Source of the DNA: Desmodus rotundus
Taxonomy: Eukaryota; Chordata; Mammalia; Chiroptera; Phyllostomidae
Assembly: GCF_022682495.2 (NCBI RefSeq)
Contig: NC_071392.1
Coordinates: 53,531,459-53,595,458 of the forward strand
Direction: 5' to 3'
DNA: 64,000 bases
Under the pieces are notes generated by a model. The model did no database searches. It had not been told where the DNA came from and saw only the letters and a list, made by a program, of their open reading frames with translations. This document shows, in pieces, positions 1 to 12,210 of this stretch. The position numbers and the translations under genes were made by a program. Every line of letters begins with the position of its first letter. Positions within the stretch are counted from its first letter, which is position 1.

Positions 1-2556
1 CATTTTTCACCCATCCCGTAGAGCCCCTCCTATCTGACAACCATCAAAATGTTCTCTCTATCTATGAGTCTGTTTCTGTTCTTCTGGCTTGTTTATTTTA
101 TTTTCTAGAATTGATTGTCGATAGATGTATATTTGTTGCCATTTTATTATTGATATTTTTTAAAAATTTAATCTTCATAAAGCAGACACTTTAACATATC
201 ATGTAATACTGTTTTGGTGGTGATGAACCCCTTTAGCTTTTTCTCCCTGGGAAGCTTCTCATCTGCCCTTTGATTTTAAATATTAAATTTGCTAGGGAAT
301 CTTGGTTATAGGTCCTTGCTTTCATTACTTTGAAAATTTCTTGCCAATCCCTTCTAGCCTGCAAAGTTTCTTTTGAGAGATCAGCTCACAGTCTTATGGA
401 GTTCCTTTGTTGGTAACTAACTATCTTTCTCTTGATGCTTTTAGGATTCTCATTGTCTTTAACCTTTACCATTTTAACTGTGATATGCCTTGGTGTGGGC
501 CTCTTTGGGTTAATCTTGTCTAACAAGATTAGTCTCTTGTCTAACAAGAGACTGTCTGTGCTTCCTGGACTTGTATGTCAATGTCCTTTACCAGATTAGG
601 GAAGTTTTCCATCATTATTTTTTACATAGGTTTTCAATTCCTTGCTCTCTCTCTTCTCCTTCCGGCAACCCCCATGTGAATCTTGGTGTGCTTGAAATTG
701 GTACAGATGTCTCTTATACTATTCTCATTTTTGAATTCTTCTTTCTTTTTTCTGTTCTGATTGGGTATTTTCTGCTTCTTCATATTTCAAATATTTGTTT
801 TTATACTCTGCTATATCTACTTCACTGTTGATTCCTTGTAATGTATTCTTCATTTCAATTAATGTATTCTTCATTTCTGAGGTTCTCTTTTATGATTTCT
901 AATTCTGTTTTTATGTTTCCCATCCCTTTGTTGATGTTTTCACTAGTTTCATCTACTCTTCCCCTAAGTCCATTAAGCATCCTTGTAATCAGTTTTTTGA
1001 GCTTTGCATCTAGTAGATTGTTTGTCTCTCTCTTGTTTAGTTCCTTTTCTGAAGTTTTATTTTGTTATTTCATTTGGGATGTGTTTCTTTGTCTCTTCAC
1101 ATTGGCAGCCTTTCTATATTTGTTTCTCTGTATTAGGTAGAGTTGTTATGTCTCCTGGGTTTGGTATAGCGGCCTTATGTAGTAGGTGTGCTATAGGTTT
1201 CAGTGGCACAGCCTTCCCACTCACCTGGGCTGGGCTCTCTAGATGTGCCCTTTGTGTGGGCCTTGTATACTTTTCTATTGTAATTGAGCCTTGATTGCTG
1301 TTGGCAATTTAATGGAAGAGACTTACTCCCATGCAGATCAGCTGCAAGGACTGACTACAACCACTGTGGAGGATGAGCTATTCAAGGGGCCCATCCTGTG
1401 GAACAAGACTTACTTCAGCATCTCTGGTGCTTGCTGAGTCCACCCCTTGAATGTGTTGCTTGTGAGGTGATTGGGTGGTGCTTCGATGTGGTCTGATTTT
1501 CTCCAGTGGGTGTACTGGCTCTAGCACTTCCTGGGAGGTTCAGACCAAGGTCAGCTGCTGCCCGTGTTGCCTGAGGATACCTGGAATGAGCTATAAACTG
1601 ATTTGTAGATAGCTGTTACTTTTGCTGGGCTTGGAGGTACCTGGGAGAAGTCAAGCTGCAAACTAAGTCTGACTGCCGCTAGTGCCAGGCCTGGTGCCAC
1701 TTAGTGAGGGCACCAGGATACATGGCATGCTGAGGCCAGATGCTGATTGTTTCAAAGATTTTAGAGAAGTATGAAGCATGAGCCAAGAAAGGCCACTGGT
1801 AGGGTAAAGCCACTGGAAACAGCTTGGGAGGGCCTGAAAGTTGGGTGAAGCATCATCTCAGGGAATGACCTGGCCAGGTGAACAGTAATAGCCATGTGGA
1901 TGGATACTCAAATGTGGTGCTCTCTTGCCAGCTCTAGAGGAGGAACACTCAGAAAAGGAACAATGGCCTTCACCAGCACTTCTGTCTGGCAGAAAGTTGC
2001 CCATCTAGGTCTCACCCAGATGCTAGACACTTCAGTTCCTCCCTATATGTCCCTGGTGCCTTTCAAGCTGCTGCCTCAATGCTGGAGCTCAGATAGTGAG
2101 TCCAAACATTTTGTTCCCAGGCCCTTTAAGTGGAACACCAGGGACTCTAGAAGCCCTCTATCTCAGTCACAAGTCCCATAGGTTTTTACAGCTAGAAGTT
2201 ATGTGAACTTTTCTTCCTGATGTTGGAACCCTTAGCTGGGAGCAGGGGGGAGGGGGGGGGGTGGCCTGGTGTGAGACAGGGTCCCTTGGCTCCCCTCAAG
2301 AGAGACCTCCACTACCAAGATATCCCTCCCAATTTTTATCTGCCAAAAATGGTTGTGGGACCAACCCTTTCCATATTTCCATCCCTCCTACCAGTCTTTT
2401 TGTGGCATATTCTTTATATCCTTAGTTGTAGGAGTTCTGTTCAGCTAGAATTCAGGTGATTCTGGAAGATGGTTGTTCTGTAGTTTAGTTGTAATTCTGA
2501 TATATTTGTGGGAAAATGTATCACATATACCTACACTGCCATCTTGACAGGAAGCC
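1..2556 (-). mobile_element. Old HAL1 (ORF1-only LINE-1 derivative), antisense, runs off the left edge
   Basis: Read on the reverse strand, this runs from a 5' end near 2556 (CCATCTTG at about 2540) through a long 5' UTR (roughly 1100-2556) into an L1-type ORF1 relic (roughly 200-1100). It then passes directly into 3' UTR sequence at 1-200 that resembles the HAL1 3' UTR at about 57100-57300. No ORF2 sequence lies between ORF1 and the 3' UTR, which defines HAL1. ORF1 carries many stops and frameshifts, so the copy is old and non-coding. The 5' UTR includes a G-run at about 2247-2260. The 3' terminus and left TSD are outside the window. Confidence 0.7.
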
Positions 2557-2689
2557 AAGAATCAGAAAGCCCTATACCTCAACATTTAATATCTATCTTA
2601 AGAATTGTAATTTGTATCTATTTTCTCCATTGCAAGGACTATGATCTTAAAGGCAAGAGGGATATCATAGTATTATTGTAACCTAATAT

Positions 2690-3100
2690 AGTCTCTGATT
2701 GTACTAGTTTTCTATTATTGCTGAAGCAAATTTATACATAATGGCTTAAAATAATTCAAATTCACTATCCTATAATTTGGGAGATCTGAAGTCTAAAATG
2801 GGTTTCCATAGGCTAAAACCAAGGTGTTTCCTATTAATTACTCTAGGGGAAAATACATTCCCTTGCTGTTTCCAGCTTCTAAAAACTGCCCACAGTTCTT
2901 AGCTCATGTCCTGCTTCCATTCTTAAAGCCAGCAATGGCCGGTTGAGTCTTTCTTATATTGTTCAGGATAGTCTTCCTATCTTAACCTCCTTGGCTTAAT
3001 CACAGTTAGAAAGTCCCTTTTTCTACATAAGATAACACATTTACAGGTTCTGTGATTAGGATGTGTCCATCTTTGAGGGGTTATTATTCTGCCTAGTGCA
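2690..3100. repeat. Ancient mammalian interspersed repeat, family not assigned
   Basis: The stretch from about 2700 (tactagttttctattattgc) to about 3096 (gttattattctgcc) resembles a very common old mammalian repeat whose sequence I recognise but cannot name with certainty. It is heavily diverged and has no open frame of note. Confidence 0.45.
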
Positions 3101-4394
3101 TTGATCTACAGCAGAGAACAAATATTATTGACTCAATGGACACAATAAAGTTTCACTTTGTACCCAAAAGTAGGAACAAACCATTTCCATGTAAATATTT
3201 ATTATGCAGTGGTTAAAGATATTGTGCAATGGTAGGCAATGCTATGATGAACATTATTTTTCAGCATCAATTTAGTTTTCAAAATCATAAATTCTGTATT
3301 AATTATTTATATATTGTGTTATATTATTTTAAGTTTTAATATCTAAATGTCTAATTATTATTATTTTTATTTATTTAATTTAATCTTTATTGTATTTTTC
3401 CATTACCATTTAGTCTCCTTACACCCTCCTGTCCCCAGCAATCACCACACTGTTATCCATGTCCATAAGTCCTTTTCACTTTTTGCTCAAACCCTCCACT
3501 CCCTCACCTCCCCACTTCACTAGCTGTCATCCTGCTCTCTACCTCTAATTACTTTTAAAGAATGCACATGATATATGGGAGTAACAAATTTCTTTAGATG
3601 GTATAACTGTGACTTGAAATGTTTAACAGATACACATAGTAAAACAATGAACATCATATTTATCTTGACTTGTGCAACTATTTCTAAAATGAATTCCTTA
3701 AATTTTTACTTCTTTTTCTGGTATTACAAATTAATTTTTAAATATTACAACTTAATTTTGATTAAAAACTACCAAATTACTTCTCAAATTACTGCTAATT
3801 TATATTCCAGTCAAAACTGAATGGGGAATGCTTGTTTTCCCATATTATCACCAATACTAGATGTTAGTCTTTTCAACTCTCACTAATCTGATTGGCAAAA
3901 GAGGTAGTATTTGCATTTCATAAACCCTGGAACTAACTCTTTCATGTCCTAGGTTAAAAATAAGAATGATACTTTTTATGTTTATTTCACTGTTAAAATC
4001 TTTTGCCTGTTTTTCTATTACATTTTAAGAAGTTTTTAACTTTGTATATTATGAATTAAAACCCATTTTCTAATTATAAAAAGTAAACTTGTTTCCCACA
4101 GTGCTGCCTGCCTTTGAACTTTATTTATTCTTTTTATTGTTTTAATTATTTGTGCAGACAGATCATTTTAGTTATTAATGAAGTCAAATAAATCAGTTTA
4201 TTTTTCCTTTATGGTGCCTGGGCTTTGTGTCTTGTATAAGAACAGCTGCACTCCTAAAGTTATTAAAATAGTCATATTTTTTCTTTGACATTTTTGTCAT
4301 TTTGTTTTTAGCTCTTTATTATTTCAAGAATTTTTGTCTGTGATATAGGACTATAATTTGCTTTTTGTTTTTTTTAACCAAGTAAAAGCCAAAG
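3101..4394 (-). mobile_element. Old L1 ORF2/3' region, antisense (left part)
   Basis: Diverged antisense L1 phrases are visible, for example the segment around 3875-3925 (cactaatctgattggc), which is typical of the ORF2 3' region read in reverse. It is interrupted by a short younger L1/HAL1 3' end near 3365-3555. A young L1 inserted at 4415 separates it from a probable continuation at 7342-8290. There is no usable reading frame. The exact left boundary is uncertain. Confidence 0.5.
3365..3555 (-). mobile_element. Short HAL1/L1 3'-end fragment, antisense
   Basis: An AT-rich head (tttatttatttaatttaatc) is followed by a pyrimidine-rich stretch (ccaccctcc-type motifs, 3415-3540) and a 'gttatccatgtccataagtcc' type segment. 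This is the layout of the reverse complement of HAL1/L1 3' UTRs elsewhere in the window (for example 9880-10020). It is severely 5'-truncated. A degenerate TSD (ctaatta) may flank it. Confidence 0.5.
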
Positions 4395-5415
4395 ATTCCA
4401 AGGTATTTATTTTTTTCTTTTTTTTAATTGTTGTTCAAGTATAGTTGTCTCCATTTTTACCTCACCATGGCCCCCTGCCTCACCCATCCCCATCTCCCAA
4501 CCTTGAACCTACCCCGTTTGACTTTGTCCATATGTCCTTTATAAATGTTCCTTGATGGGCCTTCCTCTATTCTACCCCATTATCCCACTTCCCTCACCCC
4601 TCTGGTTATTGTCAGTTTGTACTTTATTTCATTGTGTCTGGTTATATTCGGCTTGCTTGTTTGTTTTGTTGATTAGGTTTAGCAAAGTGTAGAAGCTCTT
4701 TCTTTCTGCTGTGTATTATTCCATTGTGTAAATGTACCATAGAGTTTTGATCCACTCATTTACTGATGGGCACTTAAGTTGCTTCGAGCACTTGGCTATT
4801 GTAAATTGTGCTGTTATGAACTTGGGGTGCATAGGTTCTTTTGGATCAGTGTTTCAGGATTCTTAGGGTATAATCCCAGCAGCAGAATTGCTGGGTCAAA
4901 GGGCAGTTCCATTTTTAGTTTTTTGAGGAAATTCCATACTGTTTTCCACAGTGGATGGACCAGTCTGCATTCCCACCAACAGTGCACTAGGGTTCCCTTT
5001 TATCCACAACCTCTCTAACACTTGTTTATTGATTTGGCTATGATGGCCATTTTGAGAGGTGTGAAGTGGTATCTCACTGTGGTATTAATTGCATCTCTCT
5101 GATGGCTAGTGATGCTGAGCATCCTTTCATATGTGTCTGGGCCCTCTAGATATTCTTCTTGGAGAAGTGTCTGTTCAAGGCCTTTGCTCATTTTTTAATT
5201 GGGTTGTTGCCTTCCTGGAGTGCAGTCATGTGTGTTCTTTATATATTTTGGAGATCAGGCCCTTGTCTGAGGTATCATTGGCAAATATACTTTCCCATAC
5301 AGTTGGTTGCCTTTTCATTTTACTGCTGTTTTATTTAGCTGTGCAGAAGCTTTTTACTTTGATGACATCCCATTTGTTTATACTTTCCTTTATGTCCCTT
5401 GCTCTAGGGGACATA

Positions 5416-5820
5416 TCAGTAAAAATATTGCTTCATGGAGTGTCTGAGATTTTCCTTCCTATGTTTTCCTCTAGGATTTTTATAATGTCGTACTTTTTTA
5501 AGTCTTTTATCCACATTGAATTTATTTTCGTGTATGGTGTAAGTTGGTGATCGAGTTTCACTTTTTTTGCATGTAGCTGTCCAGATCTCCCAACACCATT
5601 TGTTGAAGAGGCTATTTTTACTCCATTTTATGCTTCTTCTCCCTTTGTCAAATATTAATTGACCATGGAGTCTTGGGTTTATTTCTGGGCTCTCTATTCT
5701 GTTCCATTGATCTATAGGTCTGTTCTTATGCCAGTACCAGACTGTTTTGATTATTGTGGCTTTGTAATATATTTTGATGTCAAGTATGATGATCCCTCCT
5801 ACTTTGTTCTTCTTTCTCAA
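5416..5820 (-). pseudogene. L1 ORF2 C-terminal fragment, broken
   Basis: A 134-codon open stretch on the reverse strand reads as part of the L1 ORF2 protein downstream of the reverse transcriptase core, with the characteristic residues [19 protein letters not shown] near its N-terminal third. It belongs to the 4415-7320 element. Adjacent ORF2 sequence is in other frames, showing indel decay. Intact ORF2p supplies endonuclease and reverse transcriptase for L1 target-primed insertion; this piece lacks both domains. Confidence 0.75.
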
Positions 5821-6338
5821 AATTGCTGCAGCTATTTGGGGTCATTTATGATTCCACATAAACTTTTAAAATGTTCTGAGTGAAATATGTCACTGTTATT
5901 TTAATAGAGACTGTGTTGAATCTATAAATTGCTTTGGGTAGTATGGGCATTTGGATGATGTTAATTCTTCCAATTCATGAACATGGTATTTGCTTCCATT
6001 TATTTGTGTCTTCCTTAATTTCTTTCTTCAGTGTTGTGTAGTTTTCTGAGTGCAGATTTTTTACTCCTCGGTTAGGTTTATTCCTAGGTATTTTATTTTT
6101 CTTGTTGCCATATCAAATGGGATTTTTCCCCCCTGATTTCTGTTTCTGATGTTTCATTGTTGGTGAACAAAAATGCCTTCGATTTCTGAATATTGACTTT
6201 GTATTCTGCTGTTTTGCCAAATTCATTTATTGGGTTGAGTAGTTTTTTTTGTGGAGTCTATAGGATTTTCTATGCACACTATCATGTCATCTTCAAACAA
6301 TGACAGTTTTGTTTACTGCTTTCTAATTCAGATAGCTT

Positions 6339-6656
6339 TTATTTATTTTTCTTGTCTGATTGCTGTGGCAATGACTTCCAATAGTATGTTGAATAGAAGT
6401 GGTGAAAGTGGACGTCCTTGTCTTGCTCCCAATTTAATGGGAAAGCTTTTAGTTTGTGCCCATTCAGTATGATGTTGCTGGTAGGTTTCTCATATATGGC
6501 CTTTATTATGATGATGTATGCACCCTCTACTCCCACTTCACTGAGTATTTTTATTATAAATGGGTGCTGTACCTTATCAAATGCTTTTTCTGCATCTGTT
6601 GATATGACCATGTGATTTTTGTCATTCCTTTTGTTTATGTGAGGTACTATGTTCAA
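6339..6656 (-). pseudogene. L1 ORF2 reverse-transcriptase fragment, broken
   Basis: A 105-codon reverse-strand stretch contains the RT motif [13 protein letters not shown], the aspartate-bearing motif A region of non-LTR reverse transcriptases. Its reading frame departs from the ORF2 frame at the C-terminal end, and the FADD motif that should follow is not in frame. It is a relic of the same 5'-truncated L1. Confidence 0.8.
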
Positions 6657-7341
6657 TGACTTGCAAATATTTTATCATATTTGCATCCCTGGGATAAACT
6701 CCACTTGATCACGGTGTATGATACTTTTGATGTATTGCTGGATGTGGTTTGACAATATTTGGCTTAGGATTTTAGCATCTACATTTATTAGCATTATTGG
6801 CCTGTAGTTTTCTTTCTATGTTGTATCTTTATCTGGTTTTGTGATTAGGATGAAGCTGGCTTCATAAAAAGAGTTTGGGAGTCTTCCATCTTCTTTCATT
6901 TTTTGGAGTAGTCTGAGAAGGATAGGTGTTAACTCTTTCTTAAATATTTTTTATTGTCCTGGTAAACCATCTGGCCCAAGGATTTTATATGCTGGGATTT
7001 TTTTGATTACTGCTTTGGTTTCAGTAGCTGTTATTGGTCTGTTCAGGTTTTCTCCTCCTTCTTCATTCAGGTTTGGGAGATTATATTTTTCAAAAAACTT
7101 GTCTATTTCACCCTTACTTCCAAATTTCTTGGCATAGAGTTGTTCTTAGAAATTTCTTACAATCCTTTGTGGTATCAGTTGTAAACTCTCTTCTTTCATT
7201 TCTGACTTTCTTTATTTGGGTCCTTTCTCTTTTTCCTTGATGAATCTGCTTAAAGGTTTGTTGATTTTGTTTATCTTTTCAAAGAACCAGCTCCTGGATT
7301 TATTGATACTTTGGATTGTTATTCCATAGGTATTTATTTTT

Positions 7342-8290
7342 GTAGTCTTTTTCTACTGGTTTGAAATATTTCCTATACCGAAATAAATTTTATATATCAT
7401 TTATGGATTTTTTTTCTACTTACTGTGCAGTCTATGTGTACTTGTGTTGTTTTGTTGCTGATTATCAATTACTGTGTTTTCATAATACATTTAGCCAAAT
7501 TTTCTTGTGTATAAAAAATGTTCCTCTCTTCATTAATCTATTTTATATAGATTCTATAGTGATTAGGGATTTAAAAAAATATAAGTTAATTTGCAGGAAA
7601 ACTTACATTTTTATGATATTGCATCTTCCCTGCCAGAAGCATAGTGTTTCTCTAGGATTTAAACCTTACTTTATGTCCATGGTAAGATCGACAGATTGAC
7701 AGTTTTTCTAAAACTACGTTTTGCACATTAACTTTATCTTTACTCTCAGTTATCATAGCATATTTGAATTCTTAGTGAAATCTTTATGGTGTTCAGCCTC
7801 TACTTTGTGATTGTTAATATGTATGAGAGCTACTCATTTCATATGTTGATATTATCTCCATCTGCCTTAGTCAACTCATTTTTATTTTAATAATTTTATA
7901 AATGCTTCACTGGACTTCAGATTTTGGGCTAATTTTGTATCTTATATTATGTGCTTAATTCTGCATGTCTTTTTGTTTTTTTAGTGTATGGCAAAAACCT
8001 ACTTTGTTTCCTTTTTACTCTATACTGGTATATTTCTTATGGTCTTCTAAGCTACTAGTTGAATCTATATCCATATCAATCTTAATATTTGCTCACATAA
8101 TGGTTCATTTTGGCCACAGTGTTTTTAATTTCCCACATAATTTGATTATTTCTCTCCTTCCTTCTCTTTCTCTCTTTCCATCTCTTTCTTGTTCTTCTGA
8201 GTAGTGTTTTGTTTTTGTTTTTTAAAGAATACAGTATTCTCTTTGGTCTTGTTGATTATGATAGTTGTAATACTTTTAACAGTTTTGTTT
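7342..8290 (-). mobile_element. Probable continuation of the old antisense L1
   Basis: Very AT-rich sequence with diverged L1-like phrases in reverse orientation (for example around 7560-7660, tttttatgatattgcatctt). It most likely continues the old L1 at 3101-4394 that was split by the insertion at 4415-7320. There is no open frame of note and the right boundary is unclear. Confidence 0.4.
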
Positions 8291-8899
8291 CAGAAATTCT
8301 TATTTTTTACATATTAATTTTGTTTGAAACATCTTTATTACTGTGTTGGTTTCCCCTAAATGTTGGTAATTCTTGTTAGTTTTTTAATAGTTATATTTGA
8401 AGGAGTCAGTTGAGTGGTTTTGGTAATCAGAGGGTTATTTCCTAAGGGCAAATTAGGATTTCTTCTTCCTTCAGAAATGAATATGGTCAAATCCCAGGAA
8501 CATTGGCTTCAGTGGTAGCTTTATGGAAAGAGGAGAAATGGTGTCTGTTTCACCTCTGGAGCAGAAGCCCTCTTCCTTCATAAATATGTTTATTCCTGGC
8601 ACCTGGAATAGCACAAGCTTAATATTTAACCCAAATGCTGCTATGTAGGTTAACCAAAGACCTATGTTAAACTTTTAGACAAATCATTTTCTCCTACCAG
8701 TTGTAAATTCAATATGGCACAATAATGAATTTGGAAGCACCAATCTATAATTAAATCCTAGATAGTAAACAGGCTTTAATTTATTCTCTGCCTTAATGCC
8801 TATATTTACATTTACAAGTTTCACCTATTACCTTTTTTCTGAAGCCATGGAGAGGGATGGAGAAGAGTTGTTGGCATGTTCATGACATGTTTTATAGAG
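8291..8899. other. Unassigned AT-rich sequence
   Basis: I see no gene, RNA gene or recognisable repeat here. Confidence 0.5.
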
Positions 8900-9345
8900 T
8901 GAATATAAAACTGTGATCCAGGTTTAGGATTCACATAAAGAAATAGTTGGAGATAAAGCTGGATTCAGGCAATGAAGATATTTATATTTATGTTTAAAGA
9001 GTTTGGACTTTATCCTGTTAGTAATGAAGAATTATAAGCAAAGAAGCATGATGATAAAAGTAGCTGTATTTGACAATGATGTCCATGCTAAACATAAGAG
9101 AGAAGGAGATTAAGAGACCATTGTAGTAGCCTAGGATGAGAAGAGAATGTGAGGACCTTAGGTGAAGCAGGTGAAGTTGTAGTGGAAATGGAGTGAAATA
9201 TAGAAAATTTGTAACGAAATAACTGTAGGCTTTAGTGATTTCTTGGATGAGACAGTGAAGAAAGAGGAATGCTCAAGAAGATATCAAGATTTCAGGCTTG
9301 GGTTACTGGAAAAGAGGTAATAGGACTACATAAAGAAATAAACAG
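8900..9345 (+). repeat. Ancient mammalian repeat, family not assigned
   Basis: The run containing 'gagtttggactttatcctg' (8999-9017), 'accattgtagtagcctaggatgag' type text (about 9117-9140) and 'tttcaggcttgggttactgg' (9291-9310) matches a purine-rich old mammalian repeat. Relatives appear to be present at 29640-29870 and 38790-39260. I recognise the sequence type but cannot assign a family. It is non-coding. Confidence 0.45.
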
Positions 9346-9817
9346 AGGCTGCTATTTATTTCCTGATTTTAACTGTCATTTACACACACAATCAATCGTG
9401 TTTTATATTTTGAATTCTTTTATATTTTCGGTCCACTAGCACGAAGAATATCCATTGATAACATAAGGCTATGGGAATAGGGATTTTAAAAAAATGGTGT
9501 TTTGGTGCTGGTAAGACTTGACAAATTAGTTTCAATATCTGTCATCTTACTCATCACCAAAACTGTTCAGTGCCTGTAGTTAGATGGACTGAGTCCAGCT
9601 CCCATTCTGGACAATAATGAAGGATGTCAGAATGGAACCAATTCAAGAAGTGATTCATGAAAAAACTAGACTTTGACCTGTCTGTCTTTCAAGAGAAATT
9701 TCAAAATTTCATGAAGATTTTTACCAGTAAAAGTTGCTTGTAAGGCACATGACAATCCACTTTCAAGCCTCCTACTGTTTATTCCCGTTTTGCTATTCGT
9801 TGATACACATTCAAGAA

Positions 9818-9863
9818 ACTCATGGTTCTCTACTACTTGGCTATAAGAAAAGAATGAAATCTT
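9818..9863 (+). mobile_element. Left remnant of an old sense L1 split by a HAL1
   Basis: The text 'ctactacttggctataagaaaagaatgaaatctt' at 9830-9863 corresponds to the ORF2 3' region of old L1s (tyrosine-tyrosine-alanine/isoleucine-lysine-arginine stretch). The same L1 resumes after the HAL1 at 11768. Its last 14 bases are one copy of the HAL1 TSD. Confidence 0.6.
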
Positions 9864-10272
9864 TCTTTTTCTTTTTTTTATTAATATGTTTATTGATTAC
9901 GCTATTACAGTTGTCCCATTCCCCCCCCTCACTCCACTCCATCCTGCCCACCCCCTCCCTCCCACATTCCCCCCCTATAGTTCATGTCCATGGGTCATAC
10001 TTATAAGTTCTTTGGCTTCTACTTTTCCTACACTATTCTTACCCTCCCCCTGTCTATTTTCCACCTATCATCTATGCTACTTATTCTGTGTACCTTTCCC
10101 CCCTCTCCCTCTCCCACTCCCCTATTGACAACCCTCCATGTGATCTCCATCTCTATGGTTCTGTTCCTGTTCTACTTGTTTGCCTAGTTTGCTCTTTTTG
10201 TTTTAGGTGTGGTCATTAATAACTATGAGTTTGCTGTCATTTTTACTGTTCATATTTTTGATCCTCTTTTTC

Positions 10273-11101
10273 TTAGGTAACTCCCTTTAACATTTCATAT
10301 AATAATGGCTTGGTGATGATGAACTTCTTTAACTTGACCTTATCTGAGAAGCACTTTATCTTCCCATTCTAAATGATAGCTTTGCTGGAGACAGTAATCT
10401 TGGATGTAGGTCCTTGCCTTTCATGACTTGGAATACTTCTTTCCACCCCTTCTTGCCTGTAAGGTCTCCTTTGAATATCAGCTGACAGCCTTATGGGAAC
10501 TCCTTTGTAGGTAACTGTGTCCTTTTCTCTTGCTGCTTTTAAGATTCTCTCCTTATTTTTAATCTTGGGTTATGTAATTATGATGTGCTTTGGTGTGTTC
10601 CTCCTTGGGTCCAGCTTCTTTGGGACTCTGAGCTTCCTGGACTTCCTGGAAGTATATTTCCTTTGCCAGATTGAGGAAGTTCTCCATCATTTGTTCAAAT
10701 AAGTTTTCAATTTCTTGCTATTGTTCTTCTCCTTCTGGCACCCCTATAATTCGGATGTTGGAATGTTTCAAGATGTCCTGGAGGTTCCTAAGCCTCTCCT
10801 CATTTTTCCAAATTCTTGTTTCTTCATTCTTTTCTGGTTGGATGTTTCTTTCTTCCTTCTGGTCCACACCGTTGATTTGAGTCCCAGTTTCCTTCTCATC
10901 ACTATTGGTTCCCTGTACATTTTCCTTTGTTTCTCTTAGCATAGGCTTCATTTTTTCATCTGGTTTTCGACCAAATTCAACCAATTCTGTGAGCGTCTTA
11001 ATAACCAGTGTTTTGAACTGTGCATCAGATAGGTTGGCTATCTCTTCCTCACTTAGTTGTATTTTTTCTGGAGCTTTTAAGTGTTCTGTCATTTGGGCCA
11101 T
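10273..11101 (-). pseudogene. HAL1 ORF1 relic (L1 ORF1p-like RNA-binding protein), frameshifted
   Basis: From the ATG at 11101-11099 (MAQMTEH) the frame is open for 127 codons to 10718. It covers an N-terminal segment with SEEEIANLSDAQFK, an acidic/lysine-rich helical stretch, and the start of the RRM-like domain (NIRIIGVPEGEE). Indels relative to copy B (58362-59192) then disrupt the RRM and C-terminal domains; for example, two bases are missing near 10628. The expected stop is at 10275-10273. L1 ORF1p is a trimeric nucleic-acid chaperone that packages L1 RNA, and HAL1 ORF1 is assumed to be similar. This copy cannot make a full protein. Confidence 0.85.
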
Positions 11102-11767
11102 TTTTTTCTTTTGTCTTGGCGCCTCTGTTACTTTAAGGGGCAGAGCCTTAGGTGTTCACCGGGGCGGGGTGATGCTAGTCACTGTGCTGTGATGCTGTAT
11201 GTGGGGGAGGGGCCGAGAGGGAGCAATGGCACCTGCTTCACTCTCCTCCGGATTTCAATCTTTCACTCCGTTACCCACAATCAAACCGGGCCCCTCCGGC
11301 ACTGGCCCGAGTGGGTGGGCCCCTGCACACTCCAGGCCCCCATGAGTCTCTCCAACCACCCCTCCCGTGAGGCTGGGAGTCTCTCCTGCTGCTGCCCCAA
11401 CCCCCACGGGCATTTTCAATCAGAGGTTTGAGGCTTTATTTCCCAAGCTGGAGCCCTGGGTTACAGGGTCTGCTTTGCTCCCCGCCATTTGTCTGGTTTA
11501 TCTGTGAGCGAATGTAGGGCTGCAGGGTCTGCTAGTGGTCAGACTGCCTGCCCTGCTTGTTCCACACTCCGCCAGTCTCGGTCCCACCACAGCCACGCAA
11601 GTCCTCTCCGCCCAGGTGCCTGTCTCTGCCCCTCCTACCGGTCTGGATGAATGTTTATTTTTTATATCCTTGGTGTCAGACTTCCTTGCCATTCTATTTT
11701 CTGTCAGTTCTGGTTGTGTGAGGAGGCGCAGTGTGTCTACCTACACCGCCATCTTGGTTCTCCAATG
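11102..11767 (-). promoter_or_regulatory. HAL1 copy A 5' UTR (putative internal promoter)
   Basis: This GC-rich, CpG-containing block stands out from the AT-rich surroundings (for example caccggggcggggtg near 11157-11171). It occupies the position of the L1-type 5' UTR, which in LINE-1s carries an internal RNA polymerase II promoter. Promoter function is inferred from position and family; I see no TATA box, as expected. Confidence 0.5.
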
Positions 11768-12210
11768 AAGAATGAAATCTTACCATGTTTGATAGCATGG
11801 ATAGAACTAGTAAGTATTATGCTTAGTAAAATAAGTCAGATAGAAAAAGATAAATATTGTACCATATCATTTTACTTCTATGTGTCATCTAAAGAGCAAA
11901 ATAAATGAAAAAGAACAGAAACAGATTCATAAGTACAGAGATCAGATTGATGGTTGCCAGAGATGAGGTGTGCAGCAGAGCGAAAAAAGTGAAGAGATCA
12001 ATACAAGATAGTCATGGGAATGTAGAGTACAACATAGGTAATATAGTCCCTAATATTATAATAACTACATATGGTACCAGGTGCATACTTGAAATATCAA
12101 GGGAACAACTTTGTAAAGTATATGATTGTGTAACCTCTGTGTTCTGCACCTGAAACTAATACAAAATAACATTGAATGTAGACTGTAATTAAAAAACAAA
12201 AATTTTAAAG
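11768..12210 (+). mobile_element. Old sense L1 3' end, right part
   Basis: This continues the L1 interrupted by HAL1 copy A: the end of ORF2 (aatgaaatcttaccatg), then a 3' UTR with 'gatggttgccagagatgagg' (11950-11969) and the terminal 'cacctgaaactaatacaaaa' (12148-12167), followed by an A-rich tail near 12190-12210. This 3' UTR type resembles old L1MA-like families. It has no coding capacity. Confidence 0.75.

Larger units (their letters stand above)
4415..7320 (-). mobile_element. 5'-truncated L1, antisense, flanked by TSD
   Basis: The oligo-T head at about 4412-4435 leads into an L1 3' UTR (4436-4620) and then ORF2 read in reverse as far as 7320, where homology stops within the reverse transcriptase/linker region. 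A target-site duplication brackets it: 4395-4414 (attccaaggtatttattttt) and 7321-7341, which differ by one inserted base. ORF2 is present only as shifted pieces (see 5416-5820 and 6339-6656), so it cannot encode a working enzyme. The insertion sits inside older antisense L1 sequence. Its good TSD and moderate divergence suggest an intermediate age. Confidence 0.85.
9864..11767 (-). mobile_element. Complete HAL1 copy A, antisense, with perfect 14-bp TSD
   Basis: This 1904-bp element has every part of a HAL1. Read in reverse it has a GC-rich 5' UTR (11102-11767, starting near GGAGAACCAAGATGG), an L1-type ORF1 relic (10273-11101), and a short 3' UTR with a C-rich strand (9905-10010) ending in an A-rich tail (oligo-T/AT at 9864-9895). 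There is no ORF2. It is flanked by an exact 14-bp duplication (aagaatgaaatctt) at 9850-9863 and 11768-11781, so it integrated by target-primed reverse transcription as a full-length unit. The machinery was presumably L1 ORF2p acting in trans. It landed inside an older sense L1. Confidence 0.9.
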
